A program made the position numbers and the translations under genes. Positions 37,638 to 46,872 of a stretch of 64,000 bases of DNA are shown here, piece by piece. The stretch covers positions 248,001 through 312,000 of the forward strand of contig NZ_JAJTWT010000002.1 of NCBI RefSeq assembly GCF_021353235.1, written 5' to 3'. The notes below the pieces were generated by a model, which had not been told where the DNA came from, did not search any database, and was given only the letters and a program-made list of their open reading frames with translations. This DNA is from Pelomonas caseinilytica. Its GTDB lineage: Bacteria; Pseudomonadota; Gammaproteobacteria; Burkholderiales; Burkholderiaceae_C. Numbering within the stretch: the stretch's first letter is position 1; every line of letters begins with the position of its first letter.

Positions 37638-37847
37638 TTACTTCGAGGCGGCCGAAGCGGCGGCGTCGGCGGCAACCGAGGCGGCCGAAGCGGCGGCGTC
37701 AGCTGCGCTGGCGGCAGCGGAGGCTTCCGGAGCCGGAGCCGGGGCGGTCACGGCCGGAGCCGTCTCAACCTTGGGTTCTTCCTTCTTGCTGCAAGCGCTC
37801 AGAGCCACGGCAGCCAGCAGGGAAGCCAACAGGATCGACTTTTTCAT
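37638..37847 (-). CDS. Small Ala/Ser-rich lipoprotein
   Basis: This 69-residue lipoprotein has a signal MKKSILLASLLAAVALSAC with the lipobox cysteine at residue 19, then KKEEPKVETAPAVTAPAPAP. The C-terminal half is a low-complexity run of Ala, Ser and Asp built from repeats of AAASA and ADAAASAAS. GAGGA precedes the ATG on the minus strand. It resembles the small entericidin-like or periplasmic-spacer lipoproteins of betaproteobacteria only in general make-up. Function unknown; the repeat tail is probably flexible or a coiled helix. It is monocistronic. Confidence 0.8.
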   Translation of the reverse strand: MKKSILLASLLAAVALSACSKKEEPKVETAPAVTAPAPAPEASAAASAADAAASAASVAADAAASAASK

Positions 37848-37980
37848 ACTTGTCCTCAAACGTTTAAACGACGGTGCACACCATACTTTTGGGGTCGCTC
37901 GCCGATGTTTGTTCATCGACCGCCAACCCCCACAGAACAAGACGCGGAAAACCTCGAGCGCTTCCCTCGCCTAGCCAGCA

Positions 37981-37986
37981 ATTATA
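37981..37986 (-). promoter_or_regulatory. Perfect TATAAT -10 box upstream of the small lipoprotein gene
   Basis: ATTATA on the plus strand reads TATAAT on the minus strand, a rare exact match in DNA this GC-rich. It lies 134 bases upstream of the lipoprotein ATG. No good -35 hexamer is seen 16-18 bases further upstream, so the assignment is weak. Confidence 0.35.
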
Positions 37987-38008
37987 GGGGTTTGCGTGTC
38001 GCATTCAC

Positions 38009-38503
38009 TCACAGTCCCAAAGTCGTGGGCGCAAATGAGTCGCTGGAGCGTTGCGCCAGGGCATCAAACCACTCCAGGCCGCGCTGGCGGTGGGCGGCGT
38101 CCAGGCTCAGTTCGCCACGCCACAAATGCCGGTCGAACAGCTTGAGGCTCAGCGACATGTCGCCGCCCAGGCCCAGCAGCAGGCTCTCCGGCGCGGCCTC
38201 CAGCCTGAGCTCAGGCTCCACGGCCCGCGCCGTCACGCAGTGCGCGAAGTCGCGACGCCAGCGCACGAAGCGCGGGTGTCGGCGCACCACATCGTCGTAT
38301 TGCAGGGCCAGCAGGTGCAGTTGCCGGCCTGGCCCCGCCCAGGCGGTCAGCGCCTCCAGGACGCGGGCGTCGGACAGCGGCCAGTCGACGAAGCTGGCAT
38401 CCCAGGCGTGCAGTTCACGCAGCCCGGCCTCGGCCGCCCAGGACAGGGCCTCGACGAGCAGCCCCTGGAAATCGGCCCGGCTGGCGAAGGCCTGCGCCTG
38501 CAT
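38009..38503 (-). CDS. Hypothetical protein downstream of roxA
   Basis: This 164-residue soluble protein has an unknown function. The ATG giving MQAQAFASRADF overlaps the roxA stop (ATGA at 38501-38505 region), which supports that start over longer ones. Segments such as LSWAAEAGLRELHAWDASFVDWPLSD and RRHPRFVRWRRDFAHCVTARAV suggest a compact alpha/beta domain. It is translationally coupled to the ribosomal oxygenase and may work with it, but nothing in the sequence states how. Composition matches the neighbours. Confidence 0.65.
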   Translation of the reverse strand: MQAQAFASRADFQGLLVEALSWAAEAGLRELHAWDASFVDWPLSDARVLEALTAWAGPGRQLHLLALQYDDVVRRHPRFVRWRRDFAHCVTARAVEPELRLEAAPESLLLGLGGDMSLSLKLFDRHLWRGELSLDAAHRQRGLEWFDALAQRSSDSFAPTTLGL

Positions 38504-39618
38504 CACGGTTCCAGCGGCTGCACCCAACCGTCCTCTGTCCACTGATCAAGCAGTTCGCGCGCCTCCAGCGACAGGCACCCGACTTCGGCCGCGCTCAGCT
38601 CGCGCCGGTCCGCCAGGCCGCGCATCAGCGCCGCGTCCCGCCCGCCGGCCCGGAAGCTCTCGCCATTCAGGAAGACGTGCGTCGTGTCGTAGAGCATGCG
38701 GCTGCGCCGGTCGAGCCGGGCGCCCCGCCCCGGCGGCAGCACCTCGCCCGGCTCGAACCACACCTGGGCCTTGGGTTCCGTCAGCGCCTCGCCCAGCGCG
38801 CGCTCGACGGCGTGAGGGCGTTGCACGGCCGCCTCGACGGCGCGGCGGGCGAAGTCCAGCAGCGAGGGCGGCACGCGGCCCGGCTCCGTGGACGCCTCCT
38901 GGCGCGGGTCGGCGTAGAGCTTGCCGCTGCCGTCCACGTCGTCCAGCAGCCGGGGCAGCAGTTCGGCCGCCAGCCCGTCGGCCGTCGGGGCCCGAAAGCC
39001 CACCGACCCCGTCATGCACCCCGGCCCGACGGCCACGCCATCATGCGCCCAGCCCGGCGGCAGGTAGAGCATGTCGCCGGCTTCCAGCACATGGTCCTGT
39101 TCGGGCTTGAAGTTGGCGATGATCTTCAGCGGCACGTCGTCGCGCAGCACGGCGTCCTTCTGCGGCGCGATGCGCCAGCGGCGGCGGCCGGCAAGCTGGA
39201 TCAGGAAGACGTCGTAGGAATCGAAATGCGGGCCTACGCCGCCGCCGTCGCTGGCGACGGACAACATGAAGTCGTCCAGCCGCGCGTCGGGGATGAAGCG
39301 GAACAGGTCCATCATGCGGCGTGCCTCGGCCAAGTGCTGGTCGAGGCCCTGCACCAGCAGCGTCCAGCCCGGCTTGCCCATGGCCGGCAGGCGCGCGATG
39401 GGGCCGTGCCTGAACTTCCACTGCCCGTCGAAGGCCGTGACGAGGCGCGACTCGACGTCGTCGCGGGCGGCCAGCGCCGCAAGTTCCTTCAGCGAAGCCG
39501 GCGGCCGCGCATCGGCGAAGGCTTGGCGCACCAGCAGCGGCTTTTTCTGCCAGTGCCGGCGCATGAACTGCGCCGGCGTCAGGCCGGCGAGCATGGGGGT
39601 CGGGAGGTCGGTCTGCAT
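38503..39618 (-). CDS. roxA: Ribosomal protein uL16 arginine hydroxylase (JmjC/cupin oxygenase)
   Basis: This 371-residue protein is a 2-oxoglutarate/Fe(II) oxygenase of the YcfD/RoxA type, which hydroxylates an arginine of ribosomal protein L16. It has the family start PAQFMRRHWQKKPLLVRQAF, the iron ligands HFD in GGGVGPHFDSYDVFLIQL (near residues 128-130) with RRRWRI, and the distal histidine in LPPGWAHDGVAVG. A C-terminal dimerisation and winged-helix region follows. Diverges from the SlyD-like gene with only 31 bases between starts. The start MQTDLPTPMLAGL was chosen over a longer frame for family fit. Confidence 0.9.
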   Translation of the reverse strand: MQTDLPTPMLAGLTPAQFMRRHWQKKPLLVRQAFADARPPASLKELAALAARDDVESRLVTAFDGQWKFRHGPIARLPAMGKPGWTLLVQGLDQHLAEARRMMDLFRFIPDARLDDFMLSVASDGGGVGPHFDSYDVFLIQLAGRRRWRIAPQKDAVLRDDVPLKIIANFKPEQDHVLEAGDMLYLPPGWAHDGVAVGPGCMTGSVGFRAPTADGLAAELLPRLLDDVDGSGKLYADPRQEASTEPGRVPPSLLDFARRAVEAAVQRPHAVERALGEALTEPKAQVWFEPGEVLPPGRGARLDRRSRMLYDTTHVFLNGESFRAGGRDAALMRGLADRRELSAAEVGCLSLEARELLDQWTEDGWVQPLEP

Positions 39619-39649
39619 GCGGACATTGTGCCGATGCCAAAATACCGCG

Positions 39650-40171
39650 ATGCAAGTGACCCGCCCCTGTGTCGTCTCCCTGCGCTGGAGACTCGAAGAT
39701 GCCCAGGGCCAGCTCATTGACGAGCTGGCCGAGCCGATGGAGTTCCTGCACGGCGGGGACGACCTGTTCGCCAAGGTGGAGGCGGCGCTGGAGGGCCAGG
39801 AGATCGGCTTCGAGGCCGACCTCGCGCTGCAGCCCGAGGAGGCCTTCGGCGACTACGACTCCGGCCTCGTCTGCTTCGAGGCGCGCGGCCTCTTCCCCAA
39901 GGACGTCGAGCCCGGCATGCAGTTCGAGGGCCTGCCAGAAGGCGCGGTGACCGAAGGCATGCCCGTGGATGCGGTCTACACGGTCACCGAGGTCTATCCG
40001 GAACACGTGGTGCTCGACGGCAACCATCCGCTGGCGGGCATCGGCCTGCGCATGCACCTCAAGCTGATGGACGTGCGCCCCGCCACGGCGGAGGAAGTGG
40101 ATGCCGGCTCGGTGGGCGAACCCATCTTCATGGTGCAGACCGGCGCGCCGCCTGACGCCTCCATCCACTGA
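39650..40171 (+). CDS. FKBP-type peptidyl-prolyl isomerase, SlyD-like
   Basis: This 173-residue isomerase and chaperone has an FKBP domain with an IF-type insertion: ELAEPMEFLHGGDDLFAKVEAALEGQEIGFEADL is followed by LQPEEAFGDYDSGLVCFEAR and then LDGNHPLAGIGLRMHLKLMDV. The last is the SlyD hallmark D-x-N-H-P-L-A-G. A histidine-rich metal tail as in E. coli SlyD is missing. The start was set at MQVTRPCVVSLRW. It is divergent from roxA across 31 bases and convergent with dut. Confidence 0.87.
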   Translation: MQVTRPCVVSLRWRLEDAQGQLIDELAEPMEFLHGGDDLFAKVEAALEGQEIGFEADLALQPEEAFGDYDSGLVCFEARGLFPKDVEPGMQFEGLPEGAVTEGMPVDAVYTVTEVYPEHVVLDGNHPLAGIGLRMHLKLMDVRPATAEEVDAGSVGEPIFMVQTGAPPDASIH

Positions 40172-40198
40172 CAAGCGGACGCCGTCCCCGGCGCGCCG

Positions 40199-40648
40199 TC
40201 AGGCCTTCCCGGTGGAGCCGAAGCCGCCGGCGCCGCGCTCCGACACATCGAAGCTGTCCACGCGGCGGAACTGCGCCTGCACCACCGGCACGATGACGAG
40301 CTGGGCGATGCGCTCGAAGGGCTGGATGGTGAACTCGGCCTGCCCGCGGTTCCAGCAGCTCACCATCAGCTGGCCCTGGTAGTCGCTGTCGATGAGGCCG
40401 ACGAGGTTTCCCAGCACGATGCCGTGCTTGTGGCCCAGGCCCGAGCGCGGAAGGATGAAGGCGGCCAGGCCCGGGTCGCCGATGTGGATGGCGAGGCCCG
40501 TGGGGAGGAGCGTCGTCTGGCCGGGGGCCAGGGTGATGGGCTCGTCCAGACAGGCGCGCAGGTCGAGGCCGGCGCTGCCGGGCGTGGCGTAGGCGGGAAT
40601 CTGCTCGGCCATGCGGGCGTCGAGCACTTGAAGGTCGATGGCGTGCAT
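40199..40648 (-). CDS. dut: Deoxyuridine 5'-triphosphate nucleotidohydrolase
   Basis: This 149-residue dUTPase makes dUMP and keeps uracil out of DNA. It carries the trimeric dUTPase motifs in order: [53 protein letters not shown] and the C-terminal lid [12 protein letters not shown]. Its ATG shares one base with the coaBC stop. Pairing of coaBC and dut is widely conserved in proteobacteria. It is the last gene of the nucleoside run. Confidence 0.96.
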   Translation of the reverse strand: MHAIDLQVLDARMAEQIPAYATPGSAGLDLRACLDEPITLAPGQTTLLPTGLAIHIGDPGLAAFILPRSGLGHKHGIVLGNLVGLIDSDYQGQLMVSCWNRGQAEFTIQPFERIAQLVIVPVVQAQFRRVDSFDVSERGAGGFGSTGKA

Positions 40649-41862
40649 CAGAGTCGGGTCGAAAGGTCTCGGATCAGTTCGCGGGCGAGGCTCAGCTTGT
40701 CCGCCCGCCCCCCGGCTTCAGGGAGCTCGCGCCGGCCGCGCTCGTCGATGAGCAGCAGCGCGTTGTCGTCACGGCCGAAGGTGGCCGGACCGAGGTTGGC
40801 GACGATGAGCGGGATGCCCTTGCGGCGGCGCTTGGCGTCGGCGTGCTCCTCGAGCTTTTCGCTCTCGGCGGCAAAACCGACGCAGAACGGCGGGTCGGGC
40901 AGACGCGCCACGGCGGCGAGGATGTCGGGGTTCTCGGCCATCGCGATCACCGGCGCCGTCGCGCCGCCCTCGGCCTTCTTGAGCTTGTGCTCGTGGGACT
41001 GGGCCGGCCGCCAGTCGGCCACGGCGGCCGTGGCGATGAAAACGTCCTGACGCGGCGCCAGCGACAGCACGGCGTCGTGCATCTGCTGCGCCGTCTGCAC
41101 GTCCAGGCGCTGGACGCCGCGGGGCGTGGCCAGCTGCACCGGTCCGGCCACCAGCGTGACCTCGGCGCCGGCCTCAGCGGCCGCGCGGGCGATGGCGAAG
41201 CCCATCTTGCCGCTGCTGTGGTTGGTGATGCCCCGCACCGGGTCGATGGGCTCGAAGGTCGGACCCGCGGTGACGAGCAGGCGGCGGCCTCGCAGCGGCT
41301 TGGGCGCAAGCAGCGCCTCGACGTCGTCGAAGATCTCCTGCGCCTCCAGCATGCGGCCATCGCCGATCTCGCCGCAGGCTTGGTCGCCGCTGGCCGGGCC
41401 GATGACGGTGGCGCCGTCCGCCTTGACCTGGGCCAGGTTGCGCTGCGTGGCCGGGTGGGCCCACATCTCGCGGTTCATGGCCGGCACGACGAGCAGCGGG
41501 CATTCATGGATGCGCCGGGCCAGGGCGGTCAGGCTGACGAGGTCGTCCGCCCTGCCCTGCGCCAGCGCGGCGATGGCATCGGCGCTCGCGGGGGCCACCA
41601 GCATGGCGTCGGCCTCGCGGCTGAGTTCGATGTGGGCCATGTTGTTGGCCGGCCGGGCGTCCCATTGCGAGGTGTAGACGGGCCGGCCCGACAGCGCCTG
41701 CATGGTCACCGCGGTGATGAACTGCTCGGCCGCCTGGGTCATCATGACCTGCACGGTGGCGCCGGCCTTCACGAAGAGGCGGGTCAGCTCGGCGATCTTG
41801 TAGCCGGCGATGCCGCCGGTCATTGCGAGCAGGATGTGCTTGCCGTGTAGTGGACTCGTCAT
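40648..41862 (-). CDS. coaBC: Bifunctional phosphopantothenoylcysteine decarboxylase / phosphopantothenate-cysteine ligase
   Basis: This 404-residue enzyme of coenzyme A synthesis has an N-terminal flavin-dependent CoaC half with [37 protein letters not shown] and the catalytic cysteine in [13 protein letters not shown]. The C-terminal CoaB half (from about residue 190) has [28 protein letters not shown] and [10 protein letters not shown]. Start overlaps the trmB stop by four bases. Length and fusion are normal. Confidence 0.96.
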   Translation of the reverse strand: MTSPLHGKHILLAMTGGIAGYKIAELTRLFVKAGATVQVMMTQAAEQFITAVTMQALSGRPVYTSQWDARPANNMAHIELSREADAMLVAPASADAIAALAQGRADDLVSLTALARRIHECPLLVVPAMNREMWAHPATQRNLAQVKADGATVIGPASGDQACGEIGDGRMLEAQEIFDDVEALLAPKPLRGRRLLVTAGPTFEPIDPVRGITNHSSGKMGFAIARAAAEAGAEVTLVAGPVQLATPRGVQRLDVQTAQQMHDAVLSLAPRQDVFIATAAVADWRPAQSHEHKLKKAEGGATAPVIAMAENPDILAAVARLPDPPFCVGFAAESEKLEEHADAKRRRKGIPLIVANLGPATFGRDDNALLLIDERGRRELPEAGGRADKLSLARELIRDLSTRL

Positions 41863-42557
41863 GTGCCGCGCTTCCTGAACACCAGATCCCAGACGCCGTG
41901 CCCGAGCTTCAGCCCTCGCGCCTCGAACTTGGTCAGGGGCCGGTAGGCGGGCTTGTCAGCATAGCCGGCCGCGGTGTTCAGGAGGGCAGGCTCGGCCGAC
42001 AGCACTTCGAGCATCTGCTCGGCATAGGGCTGCCAGTCGGTCGCGCAGTGCAGGTAGCCGCCGGGCGCCAGGTGCTTCACCAGCTGCGCCACGAAGGCCG
42101 GCTGGATGAGGCGGCGCTTGTTGTGGCGCTTCTTGTGCCAGGGGTCTGGGAAGAAGATGTGCACGCCCGCCAGCGCCCCCTCGCCCACCATGTCGCGCAG
42201 CACCTCCACCGCGTCGTGCTGAACGATGCGGATGTTGGTGAGCCGCCTTTCATCGATGAGCTTGAGCAGCGCGCCCACGCCGGGCTCATGCACCTCGCAG
42301 CCGATGAAGTCGTGGTCGGGCAGCGTGGCCGCGATCTCGGCGGTGGCGCCGCCCATGCCGAAGCCGATCTCCAGCACGACCGGGGCCTGGCGGCCGAAGG
42401 TGGCGGCGAAGTCGAGCTTCTCGGCCTTGTAGGGCAGCACGAATTTCGGGCCCAGCTCGGCCAGGGCCTTGATCTGGCCCGTGCCCATGCGGCCGGCGCG
42501 CGTGACGAAGCTCTTGATGGCGCGGCGCGGCGTTGCGGCCTGGTCGTCCTCGCCCAT
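41859..42557 (-). CDS. trmB: tRNA (guanine-N7)-methyltransferase
   Basis: This 232-residue enzyme methylates G46 in the variable loop of tRNA. It has SAM-binding [27 protein letters not shown], and the family signature [19 protein letters not shown], with the closing segment [18 protein letters not shown]. The start was set at [13 protein letters not shown] because its first base overlaps the deoA stop. Presence inside a nucleoside catabolism run has no obvious functional reason. Confidence 0.95.
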   Translation of the reverse strand: MGEDDQAATPRRAIKSFVTRAGRMGTGQIKALAELGPKFVLPYKAEKLDFAATFGRQAPVVLEIGFGMGGATAEIAATLPDHDFIGCEVHEPGVGALLKLIDERRLTNIRIVQHDAVEVLRDMVGEGALAGVHIFFPDPWHKKRHNKRRLIQPAFVAQLVKHLAPGGYLHCATDWQPYAEQMLEVLSAEPALLNTAAGYADKPAYRPLTKFEARGLKLGHGVWDLVFRKRGT

Positions 42558-43870
42558 CAACCCACCTCGGCCATGACCATGGGCGAGGCGGCCACGTCGG
42601 CATCGCCCAGCGTGCAGGCGGCCAGGTAGGACGCCACCGCGCGGTCCGCCGACGCCTCGTCCGCCGCATGCACCATGGCGAGCGGTTCGCCGGGCGCGAA
42701 GCGCGTGCCGACCGGCCGCACGGCCGAGAAGCCGACGCGCATGTCGATGGCGTCGCCGGCCTTGCGGCGGCCGCCGCCCAGCTCGACGATGAGCACGCCC
42801 AGGTCCCGCGTGGCCATGGCCTGCAGCACGCCGGCGCGCGGCGCGGGCACAGGCTTCACGACGGGTGCGGCGGCCAGGTACTGCGCTGGCCTGTCGAGCA
42901 GGTCGGCCGGGCCGCCCAGGGCGGCCACCATCTGTGCGAACTTCTCGGCAGCGGCGCCGCTGTCGAGCGCGGCCTGCAGCTTCACGCGGGCCGCGGCGGT
43001 GTCGGCCGCCAGCCGGCCCAGCACCAGCATCTCGGCACACAAAGCCAGCGTGGCCTCGTGCAGACGGGCCTCGCGCGGGCCGTCGCCCTTGAGGTAGCGC
43101 AGCGTCTCCCAGATCTCCAGCGCGTTGCCGACGTCGGTGCCCAGGATCTGGTTCATGTCGGTGATCAGCGCGCGGGTGCGCAGGCCGGCGCCGCCCGCGA
43201 CGGCGACGATGCTCTCGGCCAGTTCCCGCGCGAACTCGGGTGTGGCGGCGAAGGCGCCGTTGCCGCACTTGATGTCCATGGCCAGGCCTTCGAGGCCGGC
43301 GGCGAGCTTCTTGGACAGGATGCTGGCGGTGATGAGGGGCACGCTCTCGACCGTGGCCGTCACGTCGCGCGTGGCGTAGAAGCGCTTGTCGGCGGGAGCC
43401 AGGTCGGCCGTCTGGCCGATGATGGCGCAACCCAGCGAACGCACCAGTTGATCGAAGCGTGCCGGGTCGGGCGTCGTCGTGTAGCCGGGAATGGCCTCGA
43501 GCTTGTCCACCGTGCCGCCGGTGTGGCCCAGGCCGCGGCCGGCGATCATGGGCACGTAGCCGCCGCAGGCCGCCACCATGGGCGCGAGCATGAGGCTGAC
43601 CTTGTCGCCCACGCCACCGCTGCTGTGCTTGTCGAGCACCGGGCCGGACATGCCGGGCCAGCGCATGACGCGGCCGGAGTTCATCATGGCGCGGGTCAGC
43701 AGCACGGCTTCGTCACGGCCCATGCCGCGCAGGAAGACGGCCATGCCCAGCGCCGCCACCTGGCCTTCGCTCCAGGAGTTGTCGACGAGGCCGCGGACGA
43801 AGTGGTTGATCTGCGCTTCGTTCAGCGCCTGGCCGTCGCGCTTGGCGCGGATGATTTCTTGGGCGAGCAT
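42557..43870 (-). CDS. deoA: Thymidine phosphorylase
   Basis: This 437-residue enzyme cleaves thymidine or deoxyuridine with phosphate to a free base and deoxyribose 1-phosphate. Diagnostic parts are [21 protein letters not shown], the phosphate-binding [36 protein letters not shown], and the C-terminal [14 protein letters not shown] domain. Two bases separate it from deoC upstream and it abuts trmB downstream, so it is in the middle of a tight operon. Confidence 0.95.
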   Translation of the reverse strand: MLAQEIIRAKRDGQALNEAQINHFVRGLVDNSWSEGQVAALGMAVFLRGMGRDEAVLLTRAMMNSGRVMRWPGMSGPVLDKHSSGGVGDKVSLMLAPMVAACGGYVPMIAGRGLGHTGGTVDKLEAIPGYTTTPDPARFDQLVRSLGCAIIGQTADLAPADKRFYATRDVTATVESVPLITASILSKKLAAGLEGLAMDIKCGNGAFAATPEFARELAESIVAVAGGAGLRTRALITDMNQILGTDVGNALEIWETLRYLKGDGPREARLHEATLALCAEMLVLGRLAADTAAARVKLQAALDSGAAAEKFAQMVAALGGPADLLDRPAQYLAAAPVVKPVPAPRAGVLQAMATRDLGVLIVELGGGRRKAGDAIDMRVGFSAVRPVGTRFAPGEPLAMVHAADEASADRAVASYLAACTLGDADVAASPMVMAEVG

Positions 43871-43872
43871 GG

Positions 43873-44649
43873 TCAGTAGGCGGAGGTCGAGGCGGCCGAG
43901 GCGGCGCCTGAAAGGACGGCTTCGATGTCGGTGAGCAGGCCGCTCGCTCCGAAGCGCAGGCGCTGCGGGTTCAGGGCCGCGGCACCGAGGATGGCCTCGG
44001 CCTGGGCGATGTAGCCGGCGGCGTCCGCCACCGAGCGCACGCCGCCCGAGGCCTTGAAGCCGGCGGAGGACAGGCCGCTGGCCTTGATCTCCTTGAGCAT
44101 CACGGCGGCGGCTTCCGGCGTGGCGCCGGTCTTCGTCTTGCCGGTGCTGGTCTTGACGAAGTCGGCACCGGCGGCCAGGGCCAGGCGCGTGGCTTGGGCG
44201 ATGCGGTCGGCGGAACCCAGCTCGCCAGACTCGATGATGACCTTGAGCGTCAGCGGGCGGCTGGCGAACCGCACCTCCGACAGGAACTCCGCGACCTCGG
44301 TGGTCTGGTCCGCCAGCAGCGCGCGCCAGGGCAGCACCACGTCGACCTCGTCACCGCCAGCCTGGGCGATCTCGGCCACGTCGGCCAGGGCCCGCGGCAG
44401 GTCCAGGGCACCGTCGGGGAAGTCCGCCACGGCCGCCACCTTGATCGCGGCGGGAAGCGCGGCCCGGGCCTGCGCGACGAAGCGCGGCCAGACGCAGACG
44501 GCAGCCACCGGGCCGTGGGCCGTCTGCGCGCGCCGGCACAGGGCCTCGATGTCGGCTGCGGTGTCGGCGTCGTTCAGGCTGGTGAGGTCCAGGCAGGCCA
44601 GGGCCGTGCGGGCCGCGGCCTTCAGTTCGGTTTTGGGGTCGGCCTTCAC
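43873..44649 (-). CDS. deoC: Deoxyribose-phosphate aldolase
   Basis: This 258-residue aldolase splits deoxyribose 5-phosphate into acetaldehyde and glyceraldehyde 3-phosphate. It has LDLTSLNDADTAADIEALCRR, VAAVADFPDGALDLPRA, VDVVLPWRALLADQ, the Schiff-base lysine in DFVKTSTGKTKTGAT, and GFKASGGVRSVADA. The GTG start overlaps the stop of punA by four bases. It ends in an Ala/Ser-rich tail (SGAASAASTSAY). It needs a phosphopentomutase to receive deoxyribose 1-phosphate, and none is encoded here. Confidence 0.93.
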   Translation of the reverse strand: MKADPKTELKAAARTALACLDLTSLNDADTAADIEALCRRAQTAHGPVAAVCVWPRFVAQARAALPAAIKVAAVADFPDGALDLPRALADVAEIAQAGGDEVDVVLPWRALLADQTTEVAEFLSEVRFASRPLTLKVIIESGELGSADRIAQATRLALAAGADFVKTSTGKTKTGATPEAAAVMLKEIKASGLSSAGFKASGGVRSVADAAGYIAQAEAILGAAALNPQRLRFGASGLLTDIEAVLSGAASAASTSAY

Positions 44650-45482
44650 AGCGTCAGCTCGGCGAAGCTGGCGACCAGGGCCGCCAGGAAGGCCGCCGCG
44701 CGCTCGCCCGACATCTGCGCCTGCTTGAGCGTCAGGTCGTGGGTCAGCGCCTCGGCCGACAGGCCGGCCGCCATGTTGGTCATCAGGGCCAGGCCCATGA
44801 CCTTGAGGCCGGCGTGGCGGGCCAGGATGGTCTCGGGCACGGTGCTCATGCCGACGGCGTCCGCGCCCCAGGCCGCGAACATGCGGATCTCGGCGGGCGT
44901 CTCGAACTGCGGGCCCAGGGCCCAGCAGTAGACGCCCTCGCCCAGCATGAGGTTCTCGCGCTTGGCCAGCGCCAGCGCGTGCTGGCGCAGTTCGGGGTCG
45001 TAGGCACCCACCATGTCGACGAAGCGCTGGCTGCCGGGCTCGCCCACCAGCGGGCTGCGCTGCGGCGCATTGATGTGGTCTGCGATCAGCATCAGGCTGC
45101 CGGGCGGCATATGGCTGCGCAGCGAGCCCGAGGCATTGGTCTGCAGCAGCAGCTTGACGCCCCAGCGCTTGAGGGTGCGCAGGGCGCCGGCCATGCCCGT
45201 GCACTCGCCGCTTTCGTAGGTGTGGGCCCGGCCGCGCAGCATGATGACGCGCTGGCCGCCGATGCGGCCGCAGACGACCTCGTTGACGTGGCCTTCCACC
45301 TTGGGCTGGGGAAAGGCAGGCAGCTCGGTGTAGGGCAGCGCCTTGGCATCCTGCACGTGGCTGACGGCGCCGGCCCAGCCGGAGCCGAGGACGACGGCGA
45401 CTTCAGGGGCGGCGCCGAACAGGGATTGCAGCTTGTCGACGCTCGCGGCGATCGCGACGTCGAGGGTCTTGTTGTCGATCAT
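44646..45482 (-). CDS. punA: Purine-nucleoside phosphorylase
   Basis: This 278-residue enzyme of the trimeric PNP/MTAP class phosphorolyses purine (deoxy)nucleosides. Motifs are VAVVLGSGWAGAVSHV, PQPKVEGHVNEVVCG, the ribose and phosphate site GRAHTYESGECTGMAG, LLQTNASGSLRSHMPPGSL, and GPQFETPAEIRMFAAWGADAVGMSTVPE. This is the PunA/XapA type rather than the hexameric DeoD type. The start MIDNKTLDVAIAASVD lies eight bases after cdd. Confidence 0.92.
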   Translation of the reverse strand: MIDNKTLDVAIAASVDKLQSLFGAAPEVAVVLGSGWAGAVSHVQDAKALPYTELPAFPQPKVEGHVNEVVCGRIGGQRVIMLRGRAHTYESGECTGMAGALRTLKRWGVKLLLQTNASGSLRSHMPPGSLMLIADHINAPQRSPLVGEPGSQRFVDMVGAYDPELRQHALALAKRENLMLGEGVYCWALGPQFETPAEIRMFAAWGADAVGMSTVPETILARHAGLKVMGLALMTNMAAGLSAEALTHDLTLKQAQMSGERAAAFLAALVASFAELTL

Positions 45483-45490
45483 GGGAAACC

Positions 45491-45907
45491 TCAGAAGTTC
45501 AGATGACTGGGCCCGAAGCTGTGGGGCAGCAGTTCGGCCAGGGTCCAGCGTTGGCGGATGCCGCCGGGGTCGCCGGCGATGATGACGAGCTCCTCGGGCA
45601 CCGAGAACTCGCGCAGCTTCTGGCGGCAGCCGCCGCAGGGGGTGATGATGTCCGGGCCGGGGCCGGTGACGAGGGCGACCCGGGCCTGCTTGCCGCCGGC
45701 CATGATCATGGCCGTCAGCGCCGAGGGCTCTGCGCACCAGCCCTGGGGGTAGGAGGCGTTCTCCATGTTGGCGCCGATGTGGATGCGGCCCTGCTCGTCC
45801 AGGATGGCCACGCCGACCTTGTACTTCGAGTAGGGCGAATGCGAGAACTCGCGGGCGCGCAGGGATTCGGCGAGCAGCCGGTCCAGCAGGTCTTGGGAGA
45901 GGTCCAT
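45491..45907 (-). CDS. cdd: Cytidine deaminase
   Basis: This 138-residue zinc enzyme converts cytidine and deoxycytidine to uridine forms. The ligands and catalytic glutamate lie in NASYPQGWCAEPSALTAM (Cys-Ala-Glu) and PCGGCRQKL, and the segment FSHSPYSKYKVGVAIL is the usual substrate side. It is the short homotetrameric form. Start and the permease stop share a base. It feeds pyrimidine nucleosides to deoA. Confidence 0.94.
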   Translation of the reverse strand: MDLSQDLLDRLLAESLRAREFSHSPYSKYKVGVAILDEQGRIHIGANMENASYPQGWCAEPSALTAMIMAGGKQARVALVTGPGPDIITPCGGCRQKLREFSVPEELVIIAGDPGGIRQRWTLAELLPHSFGPSHLNF

Positions 45908-46872
45908 CAGCGTTCCTTCACGTAGGGCCGGCCCAGGGCCTTGGGCGCGATCGCCGAGCCGATGAAGCCGGCCAGCAGCACGACGGTCAGGATGTAGGGC
46001 AGCGCCTGGATCAGTTGCACCGGCACCTCGCCGACGCCCGGAAGCTGCACGCCCTGCATGCGGATGGCGACCGCGTCCAGGAAGCCGAACAGCAGGCAGG
46101 CCGCCATCGTGGGCAGTGGCTTCCATTTGCCGAAGATCATCGCGGCCAGGGCGATGAAGCCGCGGCCGGCCGTCATGTTGGGCGAGAAGGAGGCGTTCTG
46201 GGCCAGCGTCAGGTAAGAGCCCGCCAGGCCGCAGAGCACGCCGTTCATCAGCAGGGCCTGGTAGCGCAGGGCCTGCACGGACATGCCGGCCGCCTCCACC
46301 ATGGCCGGGTTCTCGCCGACGGCGCGCAGCCGCAGCCCCGGCCGCGTGCGCTCGAGGAAGAACCACACCGCCGCCACCATCAGGAAGGCGACATAGACCA
46401 GGACGTTATGGCTGAGCAGGCCGTGGCCGAAGACGGAGGCGAGCCAGTGCCCGGGCTGAGGCTCGGCGAAGGCCGGCGCGAGGGCCGTGAGGCGCACCTC
46501 GGGGTCGATGGGCGGCGTCTGCCCGCCCTGCTGGAACCAGGCGATGCCGAGCACCACCGTCAGGCCCGCGGCGATCATGTTCAGCGCCACGCCGGAGACG
46601 ACCTGGTCGCCGCGGTGGGTGACGCAGGCGAAGCCATGCAGCAGCGACGCCAGGCAGGCCACGCCGACGGCGGCGAGCAGGCCCAGGCCGGTCGAGTGGG
46701 TGACCGAGGCCGTCGCGGCGGCAGCGAAGGCGGCAAAAAGCATCTTGCCTTCCAGGCCGAGGTCGACGACGCCCGAACGCTCCGACAGCACGCCGGCCAT
46801 GGCGCACAGCAGCAGCGGCGCGCTGACGCGCAGCGTCGACGCCAGCACCGAGGCGATCAGGACTTCATCCAC
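45907..46872 (-). CDS. Nucleoside ABC transporter permease (second permease, BMP-associated)
   Basis: This 321-residue inner-membrane protein has about nine hydrophobic segments and the conserved block VLSERSGVVDLGLEGKMLFAAF near residue 27, shared by permeases of BMP-type nucleoside ABC importers (NupQ/YufQ and PnrA-linked systems). AVGENPAMVEAAGMSV matches the EAA-like cytoplasmic loop, which contacts the ATPase. It overlaps the first permease gene by eight bases and cdd by one, which links uptake with catabolism. Confidence 0.9.
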   Translation of the reverse strand: MDEVLIASVLASTLRVSAPLLLCAMAGVLSERSGVVDLGLEGKMLFAAFAAAATASVTHSTGLGLLAAVGVACLASLLHGFACVTHRGDQVVSGVALNMIAAGLTVVLGIAWFQQGGQTPPIDPEVRLTALAPAFAEPQPGHWLASVFGHGLLSHNVLVYVAFLMVAAVWFFLERTRPGLRLRAVGENPAMVEAAGMSVQALRYQALLMNGVLCGLAGSYLTLAQNASFSPNMTAGRGFIALAAMIFGKWKPLPTMAACLLFGFLDAVAIRMQGVQLPGVGEVPVQLIQALPYILTVVLLAGFIGSAIAPKALGRPYVKER

